Source: Pseudomonadales bacterium (GTDB taxonomy: Bacteria; Pseudomonadota; Gammaproteobacteria; Pseudomonadales; UBA5862). Taken from it: a DNA stretch of 64,000 nucleotides. Under the pieces are notes generated by a model. That model was not told where the DNA came from. It was given only the letters and a program-made list of their open reading frames with translations, and searched no databases. Made by a program: the position numbers and the translations under genes. Of the stretch, positions 7,051 to 16,290 are shown piece by piece (the first letter of the stretch is position 1; each line of letters begins with the position of its first letter). Location of the stretch: the NCBI GenBank assembly GCA_024234215.1, contig JACKOQ010000002.1:186001-250000 (forward strand), in the 5' to 3' direction.

Positions 7051-9405
7051 TCACTGAGCGCCAGCGCCAATCCTGATCGGTGTCACCTGCTTTCTTCTGC
7101 CGGCAAGCTCCTGCAGCAACAATTCAAACTCCGCCAGCGGCAGCGGTTTGCCGAACAGATAGCCCTGAAAGTTCAGACAGCCACATTCGATCAGAAAGTT
7201 GCGCTGCAACTCACTCTCCACCCCTTCGGCAATCACCTCCATGTCGAGATTTTTCGCCATGGCGACGATGGTCTGCACGATGGTGGCGTCATCCGGATCG
7301 GTGTCGATCTCGCTGACAAAGCTCTGATCGATCTTCAACTGATCGAGCGGCAGCTTCTTCAGGTAAGCGAGCGACGAATAGCCGGTACCAAAATCGTCCA
7401 TCGAGAACTGCACGCCGCTCTCCTTCAATCTCTGCATGGTCGCGATGGCCTCGGCGACATTGTCAAGCACCAGGCTTTCGGTGAGTTCGAGCTTCAATTT
7501 GCGCGGATCGATGCCGGTCTGTTGCAGCATGCCGACCACCCGCTCGACGAAATCGGGCTGCCGGAACTGGCGGGCACTGACATTGATGGCCAGATGCAGC
7601 TGCGCCCTGTCCGGTTCGCGCTCCCATTTTTTAAGCTGCCAGCAGGCCTCCTCCAGCAGCCACTCCCCAATCGGAATGATCAGCCCGGTCTCCTCGGCCA
7701 GCGGAATGAACTCGGCCGGCGCGATGAGGCCCCGTTCAGGATGGTGCCAGCGCAGCAGGATCTCGGCACCAAGCGGCTGGCCATCGTGGTCGACCTGAAC
7801 CTGATAATGGAGAACGAACTGCCGCTGCTGCACGGCTTGGCGCAATTCGGTTTCGAGTCTCGATCGCTGCTCGATGCTCGCCTGCATCTGCGGATCAAAG
7901 AAGCGGATGGCATTGCGACCCGCCTGCTTGGCCTGATACATGGCGATGTCGGCCTGCTTGAACAGTTGATCCGCACTTGCTTGAGCATCCATGAACAGTG
8001 CGATGCCGATGCTGGCGGTACAGTGGCGGCCATGGTGACCGGCGAGCTGGTAAGGCTGAAGGAGGCTTTCCCGGATTTTTTCGGCCACGCGCTCCGCCTG
8101 CGCAATGGCCTCCTCGTCCGTGGGTCCCAATGCCTCGAGCAGCACCACGAACTCATCACCACCCTGACGGGCCACGGTGTCGGCCTGACGCACGCAGTGT
8201 GCAAGCCGGTTGGCCACTTCGCGCAGCAACAGGTCGCCCACACCATGCCCCAGGGTGTCATTGATGGTCTTGAAATCGTCCAGATCGATAAACAGCAGTG
8301 CCCCGGGTCGCTGGCTGTGCACGCTGGACCGCAACGCCTGCTGCAGGCGGTCGAACAGCAGACGGCGGTTGGGCAGCCGGGTCAGCGAGTCGTGGAACGC
8401 CAGGCGATTGATCTCCTCTTCGGCCTCCTTGCGAGCAGTGATGTCGATCGACAGTACGGAGATGCCCTCCTCCACCGGCTGGATGCTCAGCTCGAACCAG
8501 CCCTGCGAACCATCATGCAGGGTAATCTTCTGCTCCACATGCAGCGGCTGACGTTGCTCCATGCACTGTTCGAGCAACGCGAAGAACGCACTTTTCTTCC
8601 ACTGTTCCGGCAACTCACCCAACAGCACCTGCCGGCTCCGGCGCAACTGCCGCGCGGCAGCGTCGTTGATGTAGAGACGACGCCAGTCGTGACTGAGAAT
8701 CTGAAAACCCTCCTGCAGGGTGTCGATCAGGGCACGGTAACGCTCTTCTTGCTGCCGCAACATCCGCTCACGCGGTTCGGCCTCCATACGCAGACAGAGG
8801 TTCTCGACAATGGTGTGATGAATGCGCAGTGCGTTGCTGATGAGGCTGGCCAGAAACAGCAACACCATGACGCTCATGACAAGCTGGATCGACGCTTGCG
8901 CGACCATAAGCTGAACCAGCAGCGGCAGCAGCGACAGCAGCATGAACGCCAGCACCGAGGGTCGGTCAGCCGACATCGCACTCAGCGCACCAGCCGACAT
9001 GCCGGCCAGCACCAGGGCCAGAAATGCCTGGTGGGCCACGTCATCGGGGATGAACAGCCACCAGCCGGCCACCCCCCAACAGAGACCCACCGCCACCACG
9101 CCGATGCGAAACCCTCGAATCCAGACCTTGGGCCGAGTCACATCGGATGCCATGCGTCGATAGCCGAGCAGCAGCAGGCCACGCCCCAGCGTCACCAACT
9201 GAATCGACACCAGCCAATTCAGCAGACGGGTCGTGTCGATGGCTCCCCACAGGATGAATGCCAGCAGCGAGGCATTGACGACGTTGATCAGCAATGACAG
9301 CGGCAGGCTGGCATAGAGCAGACGAACCTGCTCGCCATGCACCTTTGCAGTGAGTGCCGTGGAATCAACCCCGCCACTGGGCAAGGTCGTGTCCTGCAGG
9401 ACCAT
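7051..9405 (-). CDS. Membrane-bound diguanylate cyclase/phosphodiesterase (PAS-GGDEF-EAL)
   Basis: A 784-residue c-di-GMP turnover protein. About six membrane segments fill residues 25-195, followed by a PAS-like domain (about 220-325), GGDEF and EAL domains. The cyclase signature GGDEF (415-419) is intact, with an inhibitory site RQAD (406-409) exactly five residues before it. In the EAL domain the name motif reads EIL (548-550), while ELTES, DDFGTGYSS and KIDQSFV are conserved, so phosphodiesterase activity remains plausible. ATG 9405 is preferred over a GTG at 9423. Its 3' end lies about 150 bases upstream of ispB. The sensed signal is unknown. Confidence 0.92.
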   Translation of the reverse strand: MVLQDTTLPSGGVDSTALTAKVHGEQVRLLYASLPLSLLINVVNASLLAFILWGAIDTTRLLNWLVSIQLVTLGRGLLLLGYRRMASDVTRPKVWIRGFRIGVVAVGLCWGVAGWWLFIPDDVAHQAFLALVLAGMSAGALSAMSADRPSVLAFMLLSLLPLLVQLMVAQASIQLVMSVMVLLFLASLISNALRIHHTIVENLCLRMEAEPRERMLRQQEERYRALIDTLQEGFQILSHDWRRLYINDAAARQLRRSRQVLLGELPEQWKKSAFFALLEQCMEQRQPLHVEQKITLHDGSQGWFELSIQPVEEGISVLSIDITARKEAEEEINRLAFHDSLTRLPNRRLLFDRLQQALRSSVHSQRPGALLFIDLDDFKTINDTLGHGVGDLLLREVANRLAHCVRQADTVARQGGDEFVVLLEALGPTDEEAIAQAERVAEKIRESLLQPYQLAGHHGRHCTASIGIALFMDAQASADQLFKQADIAMYQAKQAGRNAIRFFDPQMQASIEQRSRLETELRQAVQQRQFVLHYQVQVDHDGQPLGAEILLRWHHPERGLIAPAEFIPLAEETGLIIPIGEWLLEEACWQLKKWEREPDRAQLHLAINVSARQFRQPDFVERVVGMLQQTGIDPRKLKLELTESLVLDNVAEAIATMQRLKESGVQFSMDDFGTGYSSLAYLKKLPLDQLKIDQSFVSEIDTDPDDATIVQTIVAMAKNLDMEVIAEGVESELQRNFLIECGCLNFQGYLFGKPLPLAEFELLLQELAGRRKQVTPIRIGAGAQ

Positions 9406-9536
9406 TTTCACTCGATGCCACACCCGAGGCGCGGCCTCATTGGTCGACAGGGAGTTGATGGAAAAGATTGAAACGCACGCGGCCTATACGACATCACGCA
9501 TCCAGAGCTGATCGATCGATACTGAACGGCTTTGCC

Positions 9537-9574
9537 AAAACCGACTCCATGGCTTTAAAGCGTAGTCGGTTTTT
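9537..9574. terminator. Bidirectional hairpin downstream of polA
   Basis: AAAACCGACT (9537-9546) and AGTCGGTTTT (9564-9573) form a perfect 10-bp inverted repeat around a 17-base loop, with A-runs on one side and T-runs on the other. This is the shape of a Rho-independent terminator usable from either strand. It lies 36 bases past the polA stop codon and before the GGDEF/EAL gene, both read on the minus strand, so its likely job is ending polA transcripts. Confidence 0.55.
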
Positions 9575-9609
9575 GGGACCTGAGGGTTCGGTTCCCAATG
9601 GTGCGCCTC

Positions 9610-12315
9610 TCAGCGCTGGGCCGCCACATCCCAATCGGGCCCGGTACCGATCTCGACCAGCAGCGGTACAGCCAGCGTCGTCGCCTGCTCCATGATCCGC
9701 TTCACTTCGGGTCTGACCTGCTCCAGCGCTTCGTTGGCCACCTCCAGCACCAGCTCATCGTGCACCTGCATGATCATCCGTGCCGGTGCCCGCGTGCGTT
9801 CAAGCCATTCATCGAGCTGGATCATCGCCAGCTTGATGATGTCGGCGGCGCTGCCCTGCATCGGCGCGTTGATCGCGGTGCGCTCGGCAGCGCGACGGCG
9901 CGCCTGGTCGCGCGCGTGGATTTCTGGCACATGCAGGCGGCGCCCATGGAGGGTCTCGACATAGCCCTGCTCACGGGCCGTCTGCCGAATCCGCTCCATG
10001 TAGTCGAGCACACCGGGATAGCGGCTGAAGTAGCCATCGATGTAGCCCTGCGCCTCGTTGCGCGAAATGCCCAACTGCCGCGCCAGCCCAAAGGCGGACA
10101 TGCCGTAGATCAGGCCGAAGTTGACGGCCTTGGCACGGCGCCGCTCTTCGCTGGTCACCTGCTCGTAGGGGATGCCCTGCACCTCGGCAGCGGTGGCGCG
10201 GTGGACATCGAGCCCACGGCCAAAGGCATTCAACAGACCGGCATCGCCGGAGAGGTGGGCCATGATGCGCAGTTCGATCTGCGAATAGTCGGCGGCCAGC
10301 AGCTGATGACCCGCTGGAGCGATGATCGCCTGGCGGATGCGTCGCCCCTCCGACGTGCGGATCGGGATGTTCTGCAGGTTAGGGTCGGAGCTGCTGAGCC
10401 GGCCGGTGGCGGTAACAGCCTGATGGTAGGAGGTGTGCACCCGACCGGTGAGCGGATGGATCTGCTCCGGCAGGCGATCGGTGTAGGTCGACTTGAGCTT
10501 GCTGAGGCTGCGGTGCTCCAGCAGCACCTTGGGCAGCGGATAGTCGAGCGCCAGCTCCTGCAATACGGCTTCGGCGGTCGAGGGCTGCCCGGTGGGCGTG
10601 CGTTGCAGCACTGGCAACTGGAGCCGCTCGTAGAAGATCTCCTGCAGTTGCTTGGGCGAACCGAGATTGAAGGTGGCCCCGGCGAGTTGCCAGGCCTGCT
10701 GCTCCAGTTCGGCGATACGCACGGCCAGCTCGCCGCTGTGGCGGGTGAGCCGCTCGGCATCGATCAGCACACCGGCACGCTCGATGCGCGACAGGATCGG
10801 CACCAGCGGCAGCTCCAGCTCGCGATAGACCTGCCGCAACCGGGGTTCGGCATCGAGTTGCGGACCCAGAACCTGGTGCAGCCGAAGGGTCACCTCGGCA
10901 TCCTCGGCGGCATAGGGGGCCGCCTGCTCCAGCGCGATCTGGTTGAAGCTGAGCTGCTTGCTGCCCTTGCCGGCGATCTGCTCGAAGGAAATGGTCTGCC
11001 GACCCAGATACCGCAGGGCCAGGCTGTCCATGTCGTGGCGGCTGGCGGTGCTGTTGAGCACATAGGATTCCAGCATGGTGTCTTCGGCGATGCCGCGCAG
11101 CGCGATGCCATGGCGGGCCAGGATGCCGAGGTCGAACTTCAGGTTCTGGCCGATCTTGCCATGGCCCGGATCTTCGAGCAGTGGCCGCAACCGTGACAAC
11201 ACCCAATCGCAGTCGAGCTGGGGCGGCGCGTCGGGATAGTCATGCCGCAGTGGCAGATAGGCCGCCTCACCCGGCTCGACGGCAAAGGCGAGCCCGACCA
11301 GTTGCGCGCTGATGCAGTCGAGGCTGCTGGTTTCGGTGTCGATCACGAAATTCGCAGCCGCCGTCAACTTCTGCAGCCAGCGCTCGAACTGCTCCGCTGT
11401 CAGCAGGGTCTCGTGCCGCAGCGGGAGATGGCTCGCTGACGCAGGCTGCTTGTCGCGGTACTCATCGAGCCAGCTGTTGAACTCCAGTTGCGCGAACAGC
11501 TCGACCAGCCGCGCTCGATCGACTTCACCGTACTGAAGCGTGGCCAGATCGATCGGTAATTCCAGATCGCAGCGAATGGTGGCCAACTGCCGTGACAGTG
11601 CCAGTTGATCGAGATGCAGACGCAGACTCTCCCCGACCTTGCCGGGAATCTCCGCAGCCTGTGCCAGCAGGCCATCGAGATCGCCATGGCTGCTCAGCCA
11701 CTTCACCGCGGTCTTGGGACCCACCTGCGGCACCCCGGGGATGTTGTCGCTGCTGTCACCGACCAGCGCCAGATAGTCGCGGATCAGCTCCGGCGGCAGG
11801 CCAAACTTCTGCTCCACCCCGGCCCGGTCGAGCCGGGTGTCGGTCATGGTGTTGATCAGCGTGACATGGCCGTTGACCAGCTGCGCCATGTCCTTGTCGC
11901 CGGTCGAGATCACTGTCGGAATCTGCATCTCTGTCGCTTGCCGCGCCAGGGTGCCGATCACATCATCGGCCTCGACCCCCTCCACCACCAGCAGTGGCAG
12001 CCCCAGCGCCCGGATGATCTGCTGAATTGGCTCGATCTGCTGGGCAAGATCGGTCGGCATCGGTGGCCGATGCGATTTGTACTGGGCAAACAGCTCGTCG
12101 CGGAAGGTCTTGCCCTTGGCATCGAAGACCACCACCACCGTGGCGTCCGGATACTCCTTCAGCAGCTTGCGCACCATCGAGATCACCCCCTTGACCGCAC
12201 CGGTCGGCGCTCCGTCACGGGTGGAGAGCGGCGGCAGGGCGTAATAGGCGCGATAGAGGTAGGAAGAGCCATCGACCAGCACCAGCTGCCGCGGCCTGTT
12301 CTGGGTTTCACTCAT
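9610..12315 (-). CDS. polA: DNA polymerase I
   Basis: A 901-residue DNA polymerase I for Okazaki fragment maturation and repair synthesis. The 5' nuclease domain covers about residues 1-290 (VDGSSYLYRAYYA, VEADDVIG, GDSSDNIPGV). The 3'-5' proofreading domain keeps its catalytic DTET (Asp326, Glu328). The polymerase domain has the O-helix RRRAKAVNFGLIYG and the catalytic QVHDEL. All three active sites therefore look intact, and length is normal (928 in E. coli). It diverges from the DUF2782 gene across 89 bases, as in Pseudomonas. Confidence 0.97.
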   Translation of the reverse strand: MSETQNRPRQLVLVDGSSYLYRAYYALPPLSTRDGAPTGAVKGVISMVRKLLKEYPDATVVVVFDAKGKTFRDELFAQYKSHRPPMPTDLAQQIEPIQQIIRALGLPLLVVEGVEADDVIGTLARQATEMQIPTVISTGDKDMAQLVNGHVTLINTMTDTRLDRAGVEQKFGLPPELIRDYLALVGDSSDNIPGVPQVGPKTAVKWLSSHGDLDGLLAQAAEIPGKVGESLRLHLDQLALSRQLATIRCDLELPIDLATLQYGEVDRARLVELFAQLEFNSWLDEYRDKQPASASHLPLRHETLLTAEQFERWLQKLTAAANFVIDTETSSLDCISAQLVGLAFAVEPGEAAYLPLRHDYPDAPPQLDCDWVLSRLRPLLEDPGHGKIGQNLKFDLGILARHGIALRGIAEDTMLESYVLNSTASRHDMDSLALRYLGRQTISFEQIAGKGSKQLSFNQIALEQAAPYAAEDAEVTLRLHQVLGPQLDAEPRLRQVYRELELPLVPILSRIERAGVLIDAERLTRHSGELAVRIAELEQQAWQLAGATFNLGSPKQLQEIFYERLQLPVLQRTPTGQPSTAEAVLQELALDYPLPKVLLEHRSLSKLKSTYTDRLPEQIHPLTGRVHTSYHQAVTATGRLSSSDPNLQNIPIRTSEGRRIRQAIIAPAGHQLLAADYSQIELRIMAHLSGDAGLLNAFGRGLDVHRATAAEVQGIPYEQVTSEERRRAKAVNFGLIYGMSAFGLARQLGISRNEAQGYIDGYFSRYPGVLDYMERIRQTAREQGYVETLHGRRLHVPEIHARDQARRRAAERTAINAPMQGSAADIIKLAMIQLDEWLERTRAPARMIMQVHDELVLEVANEALEQVRPEVKRIMEQATTLAVPLLVEIGTGPDWDVAAQR

Positions 12316-12404
12316 GGTTTTTCTGCAACGAATCCTTCAGATCGGAAGATAACGCCAAGACTACAGTGGTAAGATTCGCCGTGCACCCACTGCTGGACCC
12401 CATC

Positions 12405-12683
12405 ATGAGATCTTTGCGCCTGCTGTCGATTCTGTTTGCGCTCTGCCTTGCCCTGCCTGCCTTCACCGAGGAGGCCGCGCCAGGAGAGGCCGAGGTGATC
12501 ATCCACGAAGGCAAGGATAAAACCATCCATGAATACCGGATCAACGGCTTCACCTACGCCGTCAAGGTGATTCCCAAGAACGGCAAGCCCTATTTTCTGG
12601 TCACCACCAACGGCAAGGATTTCCAGAACATCGATCAGCCCAACATGCTGATTCCGAGCTGGGAGATTTTCACTTGGAAGTGA
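12405..12683 (+). CDS. DUF2782 family exported protein
   Basis: A 92-residue small protein with an N-terminal signal peptide (MRSLRLLSILFALCLALPAF) followed by an acidic stretch and the compact DUF2782 domain. The domain ends PNMLIPSWEIFTWK, with the conserved P-W-x-I-x-x-W pattern. ATG 12405 is chosen over an in-frame GTG at 12366 because the signal peptide begins there. This family sits next to polA in Pseudomonas as it does here. Function is unknown; a periplasmic location is inferred. Confidence 0.85.
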   Translation: MRSLRLLSILFALCLALPAFTEEAAPGEAEVIIHEGKDKTIHEYRINGFTYAVKVIPKNGKPYFLVTTNGKDFQNIDQPNMLIPSWEIFTWK

Positions 12684-12794
12684 TCGCCCATCGGCACTCT
12701 TGTCCCTTGGGCCATTTGCCACACCCTGCGCACCATCCAGTCAGCAATCCTGTTCATCAAGAATCGGCAACCATGCCGCCGCTGCGCAGATTGA

Positions 12795-12861
12795 CAGCCC
12801 CTCTTATTCTTTTTTTATATCCTCTATAATCTTTTATTCTTTTTAGAATTATAAGGGGCTG
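12795..12861. repeat. AT-rich island bounded by inverted CAGCCCCT repeats
   Basis: CAGCCCCT (12795-12802) and AGGGGCTG (12854-12861) are exact inverted repeats enclosing about 50 very AT-rich bases in an otherwise GC-rich chromosome. Inside, TTATTCTTTTT occurs twice 30 bases apart (12804 and 12834), and ATTCT/AGAAT can form a small inner hairpin (12836-12849). The island lies between the DUF2782 gene and the TauE/SafE permease gene. It could be regulatory or a miniature element remnant; no coding potential is seen. Confidence 0.6.
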
Positions 12862-12890
12862 CTAGCATCACGCCATCTTCTGATGGAACC

Positions 12891-13676
12891 GTGCCCCAGC
12901 TCATGACATCTGCCTACATCTTCTCTGGTTTTGTCGTCGGCGCCATCGTTGGCGTGACTGGCGTCGGCGGCGGCTCGCTGATGACACCGCTGCTGATGCT
13001 GCTGTTCGGCGTCCACCCTGCCACCGCCGTCGGGACCGACCTGCTCTATGCGGCCATCACCAAGATGGGCGGCACCACGGTGCATGCCCGCAAGGGGCAT
13101 GTGGACTGGAAGATCACCGGCCGTCTGGCGGCTGGCAGCATTCCGGCCACCATCCTCACGCTCTCGGCGCTCAGTTATTTTGGATTGCCGGAGAAGCACC
13201 TGTCGGTGGTCATCTCCTCGGTGCTGGGTGTCGCCCTGCTGCTGACCGCCGTGGCCCTGATTTTCAAGCAGAGAATTCAGGCGTTCGCACTCAGTCACCA
13301 CAGTGACCACTGGCGCACGCGCTGGCTCGGCCCGGTCACTGTCGCAACCGGTGCACTGCTGGGCGTGCTGGTGTCACTGTCGTCGGTCGGCGCCGGCGCG
13401 ATTGGTGTCGCGGTGCTGTTCTTTCTCTATCCGCAACTTTCGGCGATTCGCATCGTCGGTTCCGATCTGGCCCACGCTGTGCCTCTGACGCTGGTGGCCG
13501 GCATCGGCCACTGGATGATGGGCAGCGTCGACTGGAGCCTGCTCGGCAGTCTGCTGATCGGCTCGCTGCCGGGCATCTACCTCGGCAGCCACCTGGCCGC
13601 GCGGATGCCGGAGCGGCTGCTGCGGCCAGTGCTCGCCTCGATGTTGGTATTGATCGGCGTCAAGTTGCTCGTGTGA
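12891..13676 (+). CDS. TauE/SafE family sulfite/anion permease
   Basis: A 261-residue membrane protein of the TauE/SafE (DUF81) family with about eight hydrophobic segments in two related halves. It shows the N-terminal glycine-rich GVTGVGGGSLMTPLL and the second-half SLSSVGAGAIG. Family members are proposed to move sulfite, sulfoacetate or related organosulfur anions. The start is uncertain: GTG 12891 (GGA 3 bases upstream) or ATG 12903. It converges on sco1 with only 8 bases between stop codons. The AT-rich island lies just upstream. Substrate unknown. Confidence 0.85.
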   Translation: MPQLMTSAYIFSGFVVGAIVGVTGVGGGSLMTPLLMLLFGVHPATAVGTDLLYAAITKMGGTTVHARKGHVDWKITGRLAAGSIPATILTLSALSYFGLPEKHLSVVISSVLGVALLLTAVALIFKQRIQAFALSHHSDHWRTRWLGPVTVATGALLGVLVSLSSVGAGAIGVAVLFFLYPQLSAIRIVGSDLAHAVPLTLVAGIGHWMMGSVDWSLLGSLLIGSLPGIYLGSHLAARMPERLLRPVLASMLVLIGVKLLV

Positions 13677-13684
13677 ACCGCAGA

Positions 13685-14341
13685 TCAGCGCAGCAGCCCG
13701 GCACGGGCAGAACGGTAGGTGACCAGCATCTGCGCCGCATCATGCGGCGGCTTGAAGTAACCTCGGTAATGGCCGTCGGCATCGATCAGGGCAATCATGC
13801 CGGCATGGTCGATGGTGTAATCACCATTGGCCAACGGCAACTTGGCGAAGGAGAAGCCCAGGCTCTGGCTGAACTGGAATATCTGCTCGAAACTGCCGGT
13901 CACTCCGGTGAAACCGGGGTTGAAGCCATTCAGGTAGCCGGCCAATTTCTCTGCACTGTCCCGCTGCGGGTCCAGCGACACCATCACCACGCGGGTGTCG
14001 GCCGCATAGGGCGTCTCACCCAGTTTGCCAGTGACCAGCTCGTTCAACGTGGCCAGCGTGGTGGGGCAAAAGACCGGGCAATGGGTGAACCCCATGAACA
14101 GCAGCGTCCAGTGACCGCGCAGTTCGGCAGCGGTAAAAGCAGTTCCGGTTGCCGTGGTCAGCGCAAATTCACCCAGTGACTTGGGCTGCTCCAGCAGATA
14201 GAGGCCATTGGTGCGCAGTTGCTCGACCGACAGCGCTCGGGGCTTGGTGACATTGCTGGAAAAAACCAGCCCGATCGCGGTCACGACGACGGTGAGAATC
14301 GCTACGGTGATCCACTTCCCGCGAGTCGCCCCACCGCTCAT
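13685..14341 (-). CDS. SCO1/SenC copper chaperone for cytochrome oxidase
   Basis: A 218-residue membrane-anchored protein with one N-terminal transmembrane helix (about 10-28) and a periplasmic thioredoxin fold. It binds copper through FTHCPVFCPTT (Cys88, Cys92) and His179 in IDHAGM, and delivers it to the CuA centre of subunit II. It is the last gene of the cox operon: its ATG overlaps the ctaB stop codon as ATGA (14338-14341), which suggests translational coupling. All three metal ligands of the family are present. Confidence 0.95.
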   Translation of the reverse strand: MSGGATRGKWITVAILTVVVTAIGLVFSSNVTKPRALSVEQLRTNGLYLLEQPKSLGEFALTTATGTAFTAAELRGHWTLLFMGFTHCPVFCPTTLATLNELVTGKLGETPYAADTRVVMVSLDPQRDSAEKLAGYLNGFNPGFTGVTGSFEQIFQFSQSLGFSFAKLPLANGDYTIDHAGMIALIDADGHYRGYFKPPHDAAQMLVTYRSARAGLLR

Positions 14342-15252
14342 AGCCGAATCAGAAAGTAGTGGTCGACCAGCAGTACGACAAAGAGCGCCATCAGATAGAG
14401 AATGGAGTAGCGAAAGGTCGCCATCGGCGCGCCCGACTTTTCATCCAGACAGAGCTGCACGGCACGGTAGATGAAGCCCGCTCCCAGCAGGCTGGCGCCG
14501 GCCAGGTAGATCCAGCCACTCATCCCGGTCGCGGCCGGCAGCAGCGCCGCCGCGAACAGCACTGCCGTGTAGAGCAAAATGTGCAGCTTGGTGTAACGGT
14601 CCCCATGGGTCACCGGCAACATCGGGATGTTGGCCTTGGCATAATCCTCCTTGCGGTGGATCGCCAGCGCCCAGAAGTGCGGGGGCGTCCAGGCAAAGAT
14701 GATCAGCACCAGCAGCAGGGCATGTGGATCGACCGTCCCGGTCACCGCGCTCCAGCCCAGCAGTGGCGGCGCGGCACCGGCAATGCCACCGATGACGATG
14801 TTCTGCGGTGTCGCCCGCTTCAGGTAGCCGGTGTAGATGAAGGCGTAACCGACGAAGGCCGCCAGCGTCAGCCAGGCACAGAGCGGATTGACGAAGATCA
14901 GCAGGATGGCCATGCCGACCACGCCGATCAACAACGCGAACAGCATGGCACGTGCTGGAGAGACACGGCCTACGGCCACCGGCCGCTTGTGGGTTCTGGC
15001 CATCAGGGTGTCGATGCGCCGGTCGATCACATGGTTGATCACTGCCCCCGAGGCCGACACCAGCGCAATGCCCAGGTTGCCGAGCAGCAGTACATCCCAT
15101 GGCACCATCCCCGGCACGGCCAGAAACATCCCGACGATCGAGGTCAGGATCATCAAGGCCACCACCTTGGGCTTGCACAGCTCCAGATAGTCATTGAACT
15201 GATCGAGCAGGCCGATCGGCTTTCCAGCTTGCTCCATGGAGGTCGAACTCAT
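14338..15252 (-). CDS. ctaB: Protoheme IX farnesyltransferase (heme O synthase)
   Basis: A 304-residue UbiA-type membrane prenyltransferase that attaches farnesyl to heme B to give heme O, the precursor of heme A. It has about eight to nine helices and the Asp-rich loop NHVIDRRIDTLMARTHKRP, plus the second loop around HRKEDYAKANIPMLPV. Two starts are possible: ATG 15261, which overlaps the ctaA stop as ATGA but has GGGAG directly against it, and ATG 15252, which has that GGGAG 9 bases upstream. The latter is used here. Equivalent to cyoE. Confidence 0.94.
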   Translation of the reverse strand: MSSTSMEQAGKPIGLLDQFNDYLELCKPKVVALMILTSIVGMFLAVPGMVPWDVLLLGNLGIALVSASGAVINHVIDRRIDTLMARTHKRPVAVGRVSPARAMLFALLIGVVGMAILLIFVNPLCAWLTLAAFVGYAFIYTGYLKRATPQNIVIGGIAGAAPPLLGWSAVTGTVDPHALLLVLIIFAWTPPHFWALAIHRKEDYAKANIPMLPVTHGDRYTKLHILLYTAVLFAAALLPAATGMSGWIYLAGASLLGAGFIYRAVQLCLDEKSGAPMATFRYSILYLMALFVVLLVDHYFLIRL

Positions 15253-15257
15253 GACAC

Positions 15258-16283
15258 TCATCTCCCGGCGGCGGTGCGCCTGCTCAAAAAGTGGTCGATC
15301 GCCGTAAGCGTCAGCAGCAGCAGCGCGGCAACGCCATTGTGCGCAACCGCGATCGGCAGTGGCAATTGCAGAAGGATGTTCCCAACCCCCAGCGACAGTT
15401 GCAGTGTCAAGACCAAGAGCAACAAACCCGCCAGCTTTCGCACCACTCCGGAGTGGCGAAACAGGTTGAAGGCAAGCAGCAGCAGTATGGCCGTCACGAC
15501 CAATGCGCCCAGTCGATGGGTCACATGAACAGCCATGCGCGCACTGTTGTGCAGCAGCCCGCCCAGATAGCTGGGGCCCACATCCTGCAACAGGTTGAAT
15601 CCTGCACGAAAATCCATCTCGGGCCACCACTGAGCCTGACAAGTCGGCAGATCAGGACAGGCAAGTGCCGCATAGTTGGAGCTCAGCCAGCCACCCAATG
15701 CGATCTGCAACAGCAGCAGCAACAGACCCAAACGAGTCAACCGGCGCATACCGGCCGATCGAGTTGAGATGGCCGCCGCTGAGTCTCCCCAGTTCGACAG
15801 CCGCAACGTCAACAGCCACAGCAGCGTCAAGGTGGCAAAGCCACCCAGCAAATGCGCGGTCACCACCTGCGGCCAGAGCTTCAGGGTCACCGTCCACATG
15901 CCGAACAGCGCCTGCACGACCACCAGCACGGCCAGCGCCAGCGGCAACCCCAGTGGCTGCTGCGGCAGATGGCGGTGGCGCCACGCCACGATCAGATTGG
16001 CCAATACCAGCAAGCCCAAGGTACCGGCAAAGTAACGGTGCACCATCTCCGGCCAGGCCTTGTGGGCCTCGACCGGCGCATGAGGATAGCGACTTTCCGC
16101 CAGATCGATCTGGGCCTCACTGCGAGGAACGCTCACAAAGCCATAACAACCAGGCCAATCAGGGCAGCCCAATCCGGCGTCGGAAAGTCGTGTATAGGCG
16201 CCCAGCAGCACCACGATCAGAGTAAAAAACGTGCTGCACAACGCCAGCATGAAACCCGGTTTGCGCTTGAACCCAGTAACCAT
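15258..16283 (-). CDS. ctaA: Heme A synthase (COX15/CtaA)
   Basis: A 341-residue membrane protein with eight helices in two homologous halves. It oxidises the C8 methyl of heme O to the formyl group of heme A. The family pattern GAYTRLSDAGLGCPDWPGCYG is present near residues 30-50, followed by paired histidine motifs (MVHRYFAG, AHLLGG, VHVTHR, AHNGVA) that bind heme. ATG 16283 is used; longer in-frame starts would extend into the upstream gene. It lies 7 bases after that gene and overlaps the ctaB start region. Confidence 0.94.
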   Translation of the reverse strand: MVTGFKRKPGFMLALCSTFFTLIVVLLGAYTRLSDAGLGCPDWPGCYGFVSVPRSEAQIDLAESRYPHAPVEAHKAWPEMVHRYFAGTLGLLVLANLIVAWRHRHLPQQPLGLPLALAVLVVVQALFGMWTVTLKLWPQVVTAHLLGGFATLTLLWLLTLRLSNWGDSAAAISTRSAGMRRLTRLGLLLLLLQIALGGWLSSNYAALACPDLPTCQAQWWPEMDFRAGFNLLQDVGPSYLGGLLHNSARMAVHVTHRLGALVVTAILLLLAFNLFRHSGVVRKLAGLLLLVLTLQLSLGVGNILLQLPLPIAVAHNGVAALLLLTLTAIDHFLSRRTAAGR

Positions 16284-16290
16284 CGCGCCA

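Noticed and set aside
12791..12830. TTGACA at 12791 and TATAAT at 12825 as a promoter for the TauE/SafE gene
   Set aside because: Both hexamers are perfect, but they are 28 bases apart, far beyond the 16-18 needed for a sigma-70 promoter. Alternative pairings give poor -10 matches.
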